A stretch of DNA of 64,000 bases from Phaeobacter piscinae (GTDB lineage Bacteria; Pseudomonadota; Alphaproteobacteria; Rhodobacterales; Rhodobacteraceae), in assembly GCF_002407245.1 (NCBI RefSeq), contig NZ_CP010681.1, forward strand, positions 558,001 to 622,000. Reading direction: 5' to 3'. Each line of letters begins with the position of its first letter. Position 1 is the first letter of the stretch. Positions 1 through 7,796 of this stretch are shown piece by piece. Below the pieces are notes generated by a model. The model worked only from the letters and a program-made list of their open reading frames with translations, had not been told where the DNA came from and searched no databases. Position numbers and translations under genes: made by a program.

Positions 1-405
1 CTGTTGCAGACCTTCCAACCCGAACACCCGGTGATCCGGGCGATCCTCTCCGGTGATGAAGAAGCCTTCTGGAAAGCCGAAGCCGCCGAACGCCAGGCCG
101 CAGGCGTGCCGCCCTATGGCCGCATGGCCGGCATCGTCCTTTCCGGGCCGGAGCTGCCTGCCGTTATGGATCTGGGGATGGCCCTCGCGCGCAATGATGG
201 GCCGCTGCGCCAGATCGGCGCGCAGGTCTTTGGCCCGGCCCCGGCGCCAATTGCCCGCATTCGCGGTCGCCACCGAGTGCGCCTGCTGATCAAGGCCAGC
301 AAGGGCACCCCCCTGCAGGACGCCATCGCCCGCTGGATCAAACCGGCGCGCCTCAAGGGGGATCTGCGTCTGTCGGTCGATATTGATCCGCAGAATTTCT
401 TCTGA
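1..405 (+). CDS. priA: Primosomal protein N' (PriA helicase), C-terminal fragment
   Basis: This is the last 134 codons of a gene whose 5' part lies before the window. PriA is the 3'-5' DNA helicase that recognises stalled forks and reloads the replisome. The fragment carries the typical PriA tail: a VPPYGRMA segment (the PPY/F region after the helicase core), then an HRVRLLIKA strand and a short C-terminal domain ending in DPQNFF. No ATPase motifs are visible because they lie upstream. It converges on the YeeE/YedE gene, with about 50 bases between the two stops. Assignment rests on recognising the C-terminal domain only. Confidence 0.88.
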   Translation: MLQTFQPEHPVIRAILSGDEEAFWKAEAAERQAAGVPPYGRMAGIVLSGPELPAVMDLGMALARNDGPLRQIGAQVFGPAPAPIARIRGRHRVRLLIKASKGTPLQDAIARWIKPARLKGDLRLSVDIDPQNFF

Positions 406-457
406 AGTCCGGTCGAAAAACAGGGCAGATGAATCAGGGCCGCGCCTCGTACCCTGT

Positions 458-1522
458 CTAGGCGGAGGCCGCCACGCCGCGCTGATCCACCAGCAGATCC
501 GTCAGCACGGCCCCGACCCACATCGAAAACAGCGCCAGCCAGGCGGTGCCCGCAAAGATCGACCCACCGGTGACACCGGCGCCGATTGCGCAGCCCCCGG
601 CCAGCATGCCGCCAAACCCCATCAGCGCCGCGCCAATCATGGCCTTGCGCATGGTGACCGCCCCATCAAAGGCCTGAATTCGCATCTCGCCCGCCAATGC
701 GGCTGCGAGCATCGCGCCACCAAACACCCCGGCGACCAGCCCGATATCAAATTCCAGCACCGAGGCGCGATCCAGAAAGAACATCAGCATCCGTGCCGAT
801 GGGCCAGTAAAGGTCACGCTTTCGATCTGCACCGGATCAAACGCCACCTGCGCCAACCCCGATGTCAGCCCCCAGCCAAGCGCCACCGAAAAGCCAACGC
901 CAGAGGCAAAGATCAGACGCGCCGCGCCGATGCGGTTTTGCAACGCGACCCCAAGGGCGAGAGCCGCCATGCCCAGCCCCAACGCCAACCCGGACCAATC
1001 CGGCAGGCCAAAGGCCGCCAGCAGATCCAGATTGCGCCCGCCCGAGGTGATCCAGAGACCGGCCAGATAGTCCCGCAGCGGTGCCAGATACCCGGCGAGG
1101 CTCATCTGTGCGACCACCGCAAAAATCAGCCCGGAGACCACACTGCGCAGATTGCCGGTCGCCGCCAGCACCAACAGCCGCCCGGAACAGCCCCGCGCCA
1201 GTACCATGCCAATGCCAAAGATCACCCCGCCGAAGATGGCCCCGGACCAGCTGCCGGGCACTGCCATCATCCGCGCCTCATCGGTATCGATCCAGCCCAG
1301 CAAGTGCCCAGCCTGGACCCAGACCAGCGCGGTGGAGAAGGTCAGGAGCCAGACCGCCACCCGGTCCCCCAGACGGCCGCGGGCAAATTCCACGGTGGCC
1401 GCGCGCAGACAAAACCGCGACCGCTGCGCCGCGATGCCGAAGATCCCCCCGGTCAGCAGGCCTAGCAGCGCCGCTGTCACCGGCTCGCCTGCCCAGTCCA
1501 TGATCTCAACCAGTTCTGGCAT
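458..1522 (-). CDS. YeeE/YedE family thiosulfate/sulfur transporter
   Basis: A polytopic inner-membrane protein of 354 residues, in the size range of the two-domain YeeE/YedE transporters (thiosulfate uptake in characterised members). It holds the three conserved cysteine loops of the family: QRSRFC (Cys38), ARGCSGR (Cys112) and GGCAIGAG (about Cys311). These cysteines relay thiosulfate through the pore in the structurally studied YeeE. I place the start at the ATG at 1522, because a GAGG stands eight bases before it; a GTG one codon upstream is the alternative. Its 5' region carries an ATTC-N8-GAAT palindrome matching SqrR/BigR sulfide-responsive repressor sites, which supports a sulfur role. 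The exact substrate is inferred. Confidence 0.85.
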   Translation of the reverse strand: MPELVEIMDWAGEPVTAALLGLLTGGIFGIAAQRSRFCLRAATVEFARGRLGDRVAVWLLTFSTALVWVQAGHLLGWIDTDEARMMAVPGSWSGAIFGGVIFGIGMVLARGCSGRLLVLAATGNLRSVVSGLIFAVVAQMSLAGYLAPLRDYLAGLWITSGGRNLDLLAAFGLPDWSGLALGLGMAALALGVALQNRIGAARLIFASGVGFSVALGWGLTSGLAQVAFDPVQIESVTFTGPSARMLMFFLDRASVLEFDIGLVAGVFGGAMLAAALAGEMRIQAFDGAVTMRKAMIGAALMGFGGMLAGGCAIGAGVTGGSIFAGTAWLALFSMWVGAVLTDLLVDQRGVAASA

Positions 1523-1541
1523 CACATCAGCCTCTCATTAC

Positions 1542-1559
1542 TATTCGAAAACCTGAATA
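1542..1559. promoter_or_regulatory. SqrR/BigR-type operator (TATTC-N8-GAATA)
   Basis: A perfect inverted repeat with 5-bp arms and an 8-bp spacer. It fits the ATTC-N8-GAAT consensus described for SqrR of Rhodobacter and the related BigR repressors, which respond to sulfane sulfur. It lies 20 bp upstream of the YeeE/YedE start codon, a position where a bound repressor would block transcription. No sqrR gene is in the window. Confidence 0.6.
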
Positions 1560-1581
1560 TGAGGCCGAGCTACTCCGTGCA

Positions 1582-1595
1582 TTGATGCAGATCAG
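1582..1595. promoter_or_regulatory. Candidate FnrL/FNR box (9 of 10 bases)
   Basis: TTGAT-GCAG-ATCAG matches the FNR half-sites TTGAT-N4-ATCAA with one mismatch at the last base. It lies in the divergent region between the YeeE/YedE gene and the MFS gene, about 58 bp upstream of the chosen MFS start. Short sites like this also arise by chance. Confidence 0.35.
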
Positions 1596-1652
1596 ATGTG
1601 CACGGCGCTTTTTCCCTCGCCTGATGGGGCGGATAGGCGTATCTGCTGGAGC

Positions 1653-2888
1653 ATGTTCAAACCTGTCCCCACCGAAGCTGCCGCATCCATGCCGCTCTGG
1701 CGCCGCCCCACAACTCTGCTGTTTGTGATGGCGCTGACCATGCCGATTGCCTTCAACACCTGGAGCGCGCTGCTCAACAACTTCGTCATTGAGGCTGCGA
1801 ATTTCGACGGGGCAGACATTGGCCTGCTGCATACGGTGCGGGAGATTCCGGGTTTTCTCGCCATTGGCGTCATCGCGGTGATCCTGTTTGTGCGGGAACA
1901 GGTGCTGGGGCTGGTTTCCTTGATGATGCTGGGCGTGGCGACGGCAGTCACCGCCTGGTTTCCCAGCCTTGGCGGGCTGCTCACGATCACGCTGCTCAGC
2001 TCCATCGGGTTTCATTACTATGAAACGGTGAACCAGTCGCTGCAGCTGCAATGGCTGCCAAAGACCCGCGCGCCGCAGATCCTGGGCTGGCTGGTGGCGG
2101 CGGGATCGGCGGCGACGCTGGTGGTCTACAGCCTGATCGCGCTGCTGTGGGAACCGCTGGGCCTCACCTATAATATCGTCTTTCTGCTGGCCGGAGGCAC
2201 CACCACGGTTCTGGCGATCTTCTGCCTGCTGGCCTATCCGCAATTCGACGCCCCGCATCCGCAGACCAAACGCCTGATCCTGCGGCGCCGCTACTGGCTC
2301 TATTATGCGCTGCAGTTCATGGCCGGCGCGCGGCGGCAGATCTTTGTTGTCTTTGCCGGCTTTATGATGGTGGAGAAATTCGGCTTTGCGGTGCATGAGC
2401 TGACCAGCCTCTATCTGATCAACCTGATGATCAATATGATCGCGGCACCACTGTTGGGCCGTGCCGTCGCCCGCTTTGGTGAACGCCGGACGCTGATTTT
2501 TGAATACACCGGGCTGGCGCTGGTCTTTGCCGCTTATGGCGGGCTCTACTGGTTCAGCTGGGGCGTGGTGCTGGCCGGGGTGCTTTATGTGGTGGACCAT
2601 ATCTTGTTTGGGCTGGCGCTGGCGCTGAAGACCTATTTCCAGAAAATCGCCGACCCGTCTGATATTGCGCCGACAGCTGCCGTGGCCTTTACCATCAACC
2701 ATATCGCTGCGGTGGTTTTGCCTGTCACGCTGGGTCTGCTGTGGGTGGTTTCTCCGGCTGCGGTCTTTGCGCTGGCGGCCTGTATGGCGCTGATCTCGCT
2801 CACCCTATCGCTGCTGATCCCGCGCCATCCGGAGCCGGGCAATGAGACGATCTTTGTGAAATGGCGCAGCGCCGCCCCGGCGGAGTAA
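1653..2888 (+). CDS. Major facilitator superfamily protein
   Basis: A hydrophobic protein of 411 residues with about twelve predicted membrane helices and no soluble domain. The basic segments between helices, such as QTKRLILRRRY in the middle and RFGERR in the second half, fit the MFS layout. The second half matches the first in hydrophobic pattern. Substrate is unknown. The start is uncertain: ATG at 1653 is chosen, since the 19 codons upstream do not look like transporter sequence, but its Shine-Dalgarno GGAG is very close, so ATG at 1689 (MPLWRRP) is also possible. It is divergent from the thiosulfate-type transporter, and a near-FNR box lies in the shared upstream region. Confidence 0.75.
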   Translation: MFKPVPTEAAASMPLWRRPTTLLFVMALTMPIAFNTWSALLNNFVIEAANFDGADIGLLHTVREIPGFLAIGVIAVILFVREQVLGLVSLMMLGVATAVTAWFPSLGGLLTITLLSSIGFHYYETVNQSLQLQWLPKTRAPQILGWLVAAGSAATLVVYSLIALLWEPLGLTYNIVFLLAGGTTTVLAIFCLLAYPQFDAPHPQTKRLILRRRYWLYYALQFMAGARRQIFVVFAGFMMVEKFGFAVHELTSLYLINLMINMIAAPLLGRAVARFGERRTLIFEYTGLALVFAAYGGLYWFSWGVVLAGVLYVVDHILFGLALALKTYFQKIADPSDIAPTAAVAFTINHIAAVVLPVTLGLLWVVSPAAVFALAACMALISLTLSLLIPRHPEPGNETIFVKWRSAAPAE

Positions 2889-2950
2889 TCCGACGCGCGC
2901 CAGATCTGACCCTGCATCATCGCGGGCGCTGCCCCCGGTTGGCCCCGGCA

Positions 2951-2983
2951 GACCTGCGCCGCCAGCTCTTGACCTGCGCCGCC
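2951..2983 (+). promoter_or_regulatory. 13-bp direct repeat overlapping a possible prmA promoter
   Basis: GACCTGCGCCGCC occurs twice, at 2951 and 2971, exactly 20 bp apart (two helical turns). The second copy overlaps a TTGACC at 2969 that could serve as a -35 element, with TAGGCG 17 bp further on. Either a regulator site pair or a local duplication. The promoter reading is inference. Confidence 0.3.
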
Positions 2984-3024
2984 GACGGGCCTAGGCGCTG
3001 TGCAACCATTGCCCGGAGACCGCC

Positions 3025-3897
3025 ATGCCCACCTTCACCGCCCTCACCACCCTGACCGGAAAAGCCCCCGCCGAAGCGCTCGGCGAGGCGATGGAGCGTC
3101 TGACGCCTGAGCCCACCGGCCTTGGCGTGTTTGAGGTTGAGGATGGCTCCGGCCTTTGGGAGGTTGGCGGCTATTTCACCGAGACCCCGGATGAGGCCGG
3201 TCTGGCGCTGCTGGCGACCATGTTCGACGCCCAGCCTTTTGTGATCTCCGAACTGCCGGAAACCGACTGGGTGGCCCATGTGCGCCGCGAACTGGCCCCG
3301 GTTGAGGCGGGCCGGTTCTTTGTCTACGGCAGCCACGATGCCGATAAGGTGCCGACTGATCGCATCCCGCTGCTGATTGAGGCGGCGATGGCCTTCGGCA
3401 CCGGCCACCACGGCACCACATTGGGCTGTCTGAAGGCGCTGGACACGCTGATCGAGGATGGCTTCGTCGGTGACAAAGTGGCTGATATCGGCTGTGGCAC
3501 AGCTGTGCTGGCGATGGCGGCCGCGCGTGTCTGGGACGGGCAGATTCTGGCCAGCGATATTGATCAGGTCGCTGTGGATGTGGCTGAGGCCAATCTGAAG
3601 GCCAACGACATGGAAGGCCGTGTTCACTGTCTTGAGGCCGCGGGCTTTGACGCTCCGGCCCTGGCTGATGCCGCGCCCTTCGATCTGATCTTCGCCAATA
3701 TCCTGAAGGGCCCTCTGGTTGCATTGGCACCGGATGTGGCGGCGCATCTGCGCAGCGATGGCTATGCGATTCTCTCCGGTCTTCTTAATGAGCAGGCAGA
3801 TGAGGTGCAGGGCGTTTATGCACAAAATGGCATCAATCTGGTCCAGCGCAGTGAGATTGGTGACTGGACGACGCTGCTTTTGCAGAAAACAGGCTGA
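3025..3897 (+). CDS. prmA: Ribosomal protein L11 methyltransferase PrmA
   Basis: SAM-dependent methyltransferase that methylates ribosomal protein L11 in the cytoplasm. At 290 residues it has the family length. The order is an N-terminal L11-recognition domain, the AMAFGTGHHGTT signature before the catalytic domain, the SAM-binding loop ADIGCGTAVLAMAA, and FANILKGPL, which corresponds to the N-x-L/P-type active-site segment. The start has a clear GGAG eight bases upstream. It stands alone between an MFS gene and a small membrane protein gene on the same strand. Confidence 0.93.
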   Translation: MPTFTALTTLTGKAPAEALGEAMERLTPEPTGLGVFEVEDGSGLWEVGGYFTETPDEAGLALLATMFDAQPFVISELPETDWVAHVRRELAPVEAGRFFVYGSHDADKVPTDRIPLLIEAAMAFGTGHHGTTLGCLKALDTLIEDGFVGDKVADIGCGTAVLAMAAARVWDGQILASDIDQVAVDVAEANLKANDMEGRVHCLEAAGFDAPALADAAPFDLIFANILKGPLVALAPDVAAHLRSDGYAILSGLLNEQADEVQGVYAQNGINLVQRSEIGDWTTLLLQKTG

Positions 3898-4002
3898 ATC
3901 ATTCAAGTTTGTTGAGCATTTTAACGACCCGCCCCAAAATGGTCTCATTACCTACCTAGGCATTAACATGTGGATGGTGGGAGCCATTGCAGGGTTTTGG
4001 TT

Positions 4003-4347
4003 ATGGGTGAACAGAGTAACAATTTCTACGCTCGGCTTGACCGACTGGAGCGCAAACACGGGGCCATGGCGCGCGGCTACACCGCTAAGGTGCGCGCGGA
4101 TGGGTTGATCGTGGTGGCGCCGCGACGGGTACAGTCGCGGATTTCCGGCCGGTCGGTGATCTTGTTTGTCGCGGCGTTTCTGCTGTTCAAGGGGTTCTTG
4201 ATGGCAGCGCTGGGATTTGGCAGCTACGACCACCGTGTCGATCAGCTGCGGGCAGGAACCGGGCTGGAGAAAGCCGGTGCATTTGTTATGCAGCGGGATC
4301 CCGTGTCGCAGTTCCTGGCCGAGAAGATCGGGCCTGTGCTGCGGTAG
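4003..4347 (+). CDS. Small single-pass membrane protein, unknown function
   Basis: A 114-residue protein I do not recognise beyond a resemblance to conserved Rhodobacteraceae hypotheticals. The N-terminus is polar (ARLDRLERKH, likely helical or coiled coil). Next comes a basic patch, then one strong membrane helix at about residues 47-70 (VILFVAAFLLFKGFLMAALG), and a C-terminal tail of about 40 residues. ATG at 4003 is preferred over one at 3970 because the residues before it read as untranslated leader and AGGG lies about ten bases before 4003. A strong stem-loop terminator follows at 4470. Confidence 0.6.
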   Translation: MGEQSNNFYARLDRLERKHGAMARGYTAKVRADGLIVVAPRRVQSRISGRSVILFVAAFLLFKGFLMAALGFGSYDHRVDQLRAGTGLEKAGAFVMQRDPVSQFLAEKIGPVLR

Positions 4348-4469
4348 AGGGGCAGGCTGGCGGGCCAAGTGTCGGGCGCTGGGGGGCATCCGACATAAAA
4401 CGGTCGCGCAGTCATGTCCGACGCAGCAGGGTGTCGCCGAGGCGCAGATCTGCAAACCAGACCTATAGA

Positions 4470-4504
4470 AAACGCCGCGCTCCGTCAGGAGGCGGCGTTT
4501 TTCA
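4470..4504. terminator. Rho-independent terminator, probably bidirectional
   Basis: Arms AAACGCCGC and GCGGCGTTT pair perfectly and extend inward through CTCC/GGAG with one bulged base, giving about 13 bp and a GTCA loop, followed by TTTTTC on the plus strand. It lies between the 114-aa membrane protein gene (plus) and the DUF1127 gene (minus), which converge here. Confidence 0.75.
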
Positions 4505-4551
4505 TATTCCGAATGATCGACCGCTCGGCAGCACCGGAGCGGGATCAGACC

Positions 4552-4770
4552 TCAGAAGACCGGCTTGCCCTCGGCAATGCGGTCGATGTCGGCGCGGCAC
4601 AGACCGATGTCGGCCAGTTCGCGGTCGTTCAGCTGACCCAGAGTCTGGCGGGTGGTGCGGGCGTCGTTCCAGTCGACAAACGCTGCCAGCAGGCTGGCGG
4701 TCTTGGCGCTCAAGCGGCCAAACAGGCTGCTGGTGCCATAGGTGGTGCGGGTGGTGTCAAATGCAGCCAT
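4552..4770 (-). CDS. DUF1127 domain protein
   Basis: A 72-residue protein ending in the DUF1127 signature: TLGQLNDRELADIGLCRADI (residues about 43-62), a helical motif rich in Arg and Asp. DUF1127 proteins are very common in alphaproteobacteria; some bind RNA and influence phosphate or carbon metabolism, but no function can be fixed here. The start at 4770 has a good AGGA upstream; an in-frame ATG at 4827 lacks this. It is divergent from ruvC across a 383-base region. Confidence 0.8.
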   Translation of the reverse strand: MAAFDTTRTTYGTSSLFGRLSAKTASLLAAFVDWNDARTTRQTLGQLNDRELADIGLCRADIDRIAEGKPVF

Positions 4771-5153
4771 GTCCTCGTCCTTTCGGAGGTTGAATGAATC
4801 TCTTCGCCATGGGGCGATGGACGGCACTTAGTGAGGAGAAAAGCCGCTGACAATCGCCGAAATTGCATGTGTCCCATGCGCAAAACGCATGGCTTATTGC
4901 CTATAAAAACAAGGGAATTCTGCGGATTTTTCATGCGCAGAGCGGGAATGTCGGTTTCAATAATATGGGTGGTCGTTTTCAGAACAGGATTGAGGCATTC
5001 CGCCGAAAACCGGCAATCCGCACGCGGTCTCAAGCCGGATATTTGGTGCCTGATCCAAGGGGAAAGCGGTTGGATATGTTCGCGTTTTGTGCTAATCCTG
5101 CGACAATAATGACCACTCGGCCATCTGCCGGGGCAGGCAGGGATAGGGCAGAC
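4771..5153. other. Intergenic region between DUF1127 gene and ruvC
   Basis: 383 bases between divergent genes, more AT-rich than its surroundings at 4900-4990. It should hold the promoters of both genes. The only site I can name is a LexA-like element at 5078. No convincing small gene or RNA was seen, though short open frames run through it. Confidence 0.5.
5078..5092 (+). promoter_or_regulatory. Candidate LexA (SOS) box upstream of ruvC
   Basis: GTTC-GCGTTTT-GTGC differs by one base from the alphaproteobacterial LexA consensus GTTC-N7-GTTC and lies about 61 bp before the ruvC start. SOS control of ruv genes is common, which makes the site plausible, but one mismatch in eight bases leaves real doubt. 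Confidence 0.35.
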
Positions 5154-5651
5154 ATGCGGATACTGGGCATCGACCCGGGGTTGCGGAACCTCGGTTGGGG
5201 TGTGATCGAATCACAGGGCACCCGTCTGAGCCATGTCGCAAACGGCGTCTGCACCTCCGATGGCGATGATCTGGGGGAGCGGCTGCTGTCCCTCCACAAT
5301 CAGGTGATCGAGGTGATCGCGGCCTACCGCCCCGATCAGGCGGCCATTGAACAGACCTTCGTGAACAAAGACGGCGCCGGCACGCTGAAACTGGGTCAGG
5401 CCCGCGGTGTCGCGCTGATGACGCTGGCACAGGCCGGTCTGCCAGTGGGCGAATACGCCCCGAACCGAGTGAAGAAAACCGTCGTCGGCGTCGGCCACGC
5501 GGCCAAGGAACAGATCCTGCACATGGTGAAACTGCAGCTGCCCGGATGCCTGCCCAAAAACGCCGATGCGGCAGATGCTCTGGCCATTGCCATCTGTCAT
5601 GCGTTTTATGGGGGTACGCAGGCCCGCCAGCTGAAGGAGAAGCGCGCGTGA
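5154..5651 (+). CDS. ruvC: Holliday junction endonuclease RuvC
   Basis: Resolvase that cuts four-way DNA junctions after RuvAB-driven branch migration. The 165-residue product keeps all four catalytic acids at the E. coli positions: Asp7 (GIDPG), Glu66 (AAIEQTF), Asp138 and Asp141 ([10 protein letters not shown]). The start at 5154 gives the standard [10 protein letters not shown]-terminus; longer upstream reading is not family-like. Its stop overlaps the ruvA GTG start (GTGA), so translation of the two is probably coupled. First gene of ruvC-ruvA-ruvB. Confidence 0.96.
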   Translation: MRILGIDPGLRNLGWGVIESQGTRLSHVANGVCTSDGDDLGERLLSLHNQVIEVIAAYRPDQAAIEQTFVNKDGAGTLKLGQARGVALMTLAQAGLPVGEYAPNRVKKTVVGVGHAAKEQILHMVKLQLPGCLPKNADAADALAIAICHAFYGGTQARQLKEKRA

Positions 5652-6337
5652 TCGGAAAACTGACTGGACGACTGGAATACCGCGGCACTGACCATGTGCT
5701 GATCGACGTGCGCGGTGTCGGCTACATCGTCTTTTGCTCTGACCGCACTCTCGCCACGCTTCCCGGCGCGGGAGAGGCGGTGGCGCTTTATACCGATATG
5801 GTGGTGCGCGAGGATCTGATGCAGCTCTACGGCTTCCCCTCGCTGGTTGAAAAAGAATGGCACCGCCTGCTGACCTCGGTGCAGGGGGTGGGGGCCAAGG
5901 TCTCGCTGGCGATCTTGGGCGCGCTTGGCCCCGATGGCGTCAGCCGCGCCATTGCTCTGGGCGACTGGGCAGCGGTGAAGGCGGCCAAGGGCGTTGGTCC
6001 AAAAACGGCGCAGCGCATCGTGTTGGATCTGAAGGACAAGGCGCCGGGTGTGATGGCCATGGGCGGCACCATCGCCGATGCCATGGACGGTCCCGGTCTG
6101 GATGTCGTTGAATCCGTCGCGCCGGTGGAGACCGGCAAGACGCCCCGCAAGGCACCGCCAAAGGCCCCCTCCGGTGCCGCTGCCGCCTCTGCGGGGGCGC
6201 TCTCCGCGCTTGGCAATCTGGGCTATGGCCCATCGGATGCCGCCGCCGCCGTAGCCGAAGCCGCTGCAACCTATCCCGACGCCAATGAGGCCGAGCTGAT
6301 CCGCGCCGCCTTGCGTCTTCTGGCGCCGAAAGGGTGA
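5648..6337 (+). CDS. ruvA: Holliday junction branch migration protein RuvA
   Basis: DNA-binding subunit of the RuvAB branch-migration motor; tetramers clamp the Holliday junction. It starts with GTG overlapping the ruvC stop and reads [13 protein letters not shown], the OB-fold start of the family. The helix-hairpin-helix repeats are visible as [17 protein letters not shown] and [20 protein letters not shown] (residues about 74-130). The C-terminal RuvB-binding domain ([10 protein letters not shown] onward) is reached through an Ala/Pro-rich linker. The 229 residues exceed the usual 200 or so, and the extra length lies in that linker. Confidence 0.95.
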   Translation: MIGKLTGRLEYRGTDHVLIDVRGVGYIVFCSDRTLATLPGAGEAVALYTDMVVREDLMQLYGFPSLVEKEWHRLLTSVQGVGAKVSLAILGALGPDGVSRAIALGDWAAVKAAKGVGPKTAQRIVLDLKDKAPGVMAMGGTIADAMDGPGLDVVESVAPVETGKTPRKAPPKAPSGAAAASAGALSALGNLGYGPSDAAAAVAEAAATYPDANEAELIRAALRLLAPKG

Positions 6338-6380
6338 TGATGACACGGAAAGAGCAGCGCCTGAGCCTGGGTCGGTGCGA

Positions 6381-6427
6381 AGCGCCCTCCCGTGGGGAGG
6401 GTCGGGCGCTGCCCGGCCTTCAGCCGG
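6381..6427 (+). repeat. Paired hairpins between ruvA and ruvB
   Basis: CCCTCCC-GTG-GGGAGGG (6385-6401) forms a perfect 7-bp stem with a 3-base loop. It can be replaced by an outer 7-bp pairing AGCGCCC/GGGCGCT (6381-6387 with 6404-6410). A second hairpin CCGGC-CTTCA-GCCGG follows at 6413-6427. No T-run follows, so this is more likely an mRNA stability or spacing element, or a remnant of a dispersed repeat, than a terminator. Confidence 0.5.
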
Positions 6428-6454
6428 ACAAAGCATATGCCAGAAAGCGGGACC

Positions 6455-7486
6455 ATGATTGACGCCGACCCCACCCTGCGCCCCACACCGCTGCCGGAAG
6501 ACAGCGCAGGCGACACCGACCGCGCTTTGCGTCCGCAGGGGCTGGGCGAGTTCATTGGTCAGGCCGAGGCTCGTGCCAATCTGCGCGTCTTTATCGAATC
6601 CGCCCGCCGCCGGGGCGAGGCGATGGACCACACGCTGTTTCATGGTCCCCCCGGTTTGGGCAAAACCACGCTGGCGCAGATCGTCGCCCGTGAACTCGGC
6701 GTGAACTTCCGCATGACCTCCGGCCCTGTGCTGGCCAAGGCCGGCGATCTGGCGGCGATCCTCACCAATCTTGAGGCGCGTGATGTGTTGTTCATCGACG
6801 AAATCCACCGGCTGAACCCGGCGGTGGAGGAGGTGCTCTATCCGGCGATGGAGGATTTTGAGCTGGATCTGGTGATCGGCGAGGGGCCGGCCGCGCGCAC
6901 TGTGCGGATCGAGTTGCAGCCCTTCACGCTGGTGGGAGCCACCACCCGCATGGGTCTTTTGACAACACCGCTGCGCGACCGTTTCGGCATCCCGACGCGG
7001 CTGCAGTTCTACACCATTGATGAGCTGTTTGAGATTGTCAGCCGCAATGCCCGTAAGCTGGGGGCCCCCGCCGATGATGACGGCGCCCGCGAGATCGCGC
7101 GGCGCGCCCGCGGCACACCCAGGATCGCCGGACGGCTCCTGCGCCGCGTCGTGGACTTCGCGGTTGTCGAGGGCGATGGCACCATCACCCGGGAGCTGGC
7201 CGATGGCGCTCTGACGCGGCTCGGGGTGGATCAGCTGGGTCTGGACGGCGCCGACCGGCGCTATCTGCGGATGGTGGCAGAGAACTATGGCGGTGGACCT
7301 GTCGGGATCGAAACCATGTCCGCTGCGCTGAGCGAAAGCCGCGACGCGCTGGAGGAGGTGATCGAACCTTACCTGCTGCAACAGGGGCTGATTCAGCGCA
7401 CGCCGCGCGGCCGAATGCTGGCGCATAAGGCCTGGACCCACCTTGGATTGACGCCACCGCGGGGGCAGGGCGACCTGTTGCTATAG
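6455..7486 (+). CDS. ruvB: Holliday junction branch migration ATPase RuvB
   Basis: AAA+ motor of the RuvABC resolvasome. In 343 residues it carries [12 protein letters not shown] near the N-terminus, the Walker [13 protein letters not shown], Walker [11 protein letters not shown], sensor 1 VGATTRMG, the arginine-finger segment TPLRDRFG, and the C-terminal winged helix ending [17 protein letters not shown] at 6455 is preferred; an ATG six codons earlier is possible. It is separated from ruvA by 117 bases holding two hairpins, unlike the tightly overlapped ruvC-ruvA junction. Confidence 0.96.
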   Translation: MIDADPTLRPTPLPEDSAGDTDRALRPQGLGEFIGQAEARANLRVFIESARRRGEAMDHTLFHGPPGLGKTTLAQIVARELGVNFRMTSGPVLAKAGDLAAILTNLEARDVLFIDEIHRLNPAVEEVLYPAMEDFELDLVIGEGPAARTVRIELQPFTLVGATTRMGLLTTPLRDRFGIPTRLQFYTIDELFEIVSRNARKLGAPADDDGAREIARRARGTPRIAGRLLRRVVDFAVVEGDGTITRELADGALTRLGVDQLGLDGADRRYLRMVAENYGGGPVGIETMSAALSESRDALEEVIEPYLLQQGLIQRTPRGRMLAHKAWTHLGLTPPRGQGDLLL

Positions 7487-7589
7487 GGCGCCACCTGATG
7501 TGGCCCAGCGTCAGCATGCGCGCGGGTTGGCGTCAAATCCGCCGCAAAGGGTTAAGGTGGCTTTGAAGAATTGGATTCAATTTTAGCGT

Positions 7590-7609
7590 ATGTTTCGCAC
7601 GCGAAACAT
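7590..7609. repeat. Perfect palindrome ATGTTTCGC-AC-GCGAAACAT
   Basis: Two 9-bp arms around a 2-bp centre. The same core, TGTTTCGC-NN-GCGAAACA, recurs at 61837. It resembles alphaproteobacterial parS (TGTTTCACGTGAAACA) but is 2 bp longer, with GC in place of A at the centre of each arm. Probably a protein-binding site; the protein is unknown. Confidence 0.6.
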
Positions 7610-7671
7610 TTGGTCACGGCTGCTGACCTACGTGGCAAACCCTGATGGACGCGCCGCGCCCCACGCGTCGC

Positions 7672-7706
7672 GGCCTCCGGCGGGGATATTTCAGGCCAGC
7701 AGATGC
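7672..7706 (+). repeat. Interspersed intergenic repeat, copy 1 (diverged)
   Basis: CCGGCGGGGATATTTCAGG and the following AGATG-containing tail align with copies near 21525 and 60015 on the pattern GGCGGGAGTATTT..GGAAAGATGA. This is the least conserved of the three. I recall similar GGCGGGAGTATTTTTGG strings scattered through Rhodobacteraceae intergenic DNA. Confidence 0.4.
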
Positions 7707-7796
7707 AGGGCAGGGGCCGGTCGCAACCCTTGTCGTTGATCTCGCAAGCGGGCATTAAGCCCCCATAAGACCGCAGTCCGAGTGGAGAGCCGTATA

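Larger units (their letters stand above)
7487..7796. other. Intergenic region between ruvB and the tol block
   Basis: 310 bases without a gene. It holds an imperfect GC stem overlapping the ruvB stop (7486-7506), a small AATTG-GATT-CAATT dyad (7569-7582), the 20-bp palindrome at 7590, and a copy of a short interspersed repeat near 7672. It should also contain the promoter of the tol block, which I cannot place. Confidence 0.5.

Noticed and set aside
1527..2702. Minus-strand frame opposite the MFS gene
   Set aside because: Composition (His/Arg/Gln-rich) is that of an antisense shadow of hydrophobic codons.
5606..7441. 611-codon minus-strand frame opposite ruvA and ruvB
   Set aside because: No recognisable domain and no ribosome binding site; ruvA and ruvB explain the region.
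7590..7609. parS centromere site
   Set aside because: The arms resemble parS, but the palindrome is 18-20 bp instead of 16 and has GC inserted at the centre, so ParB binding is not supported.
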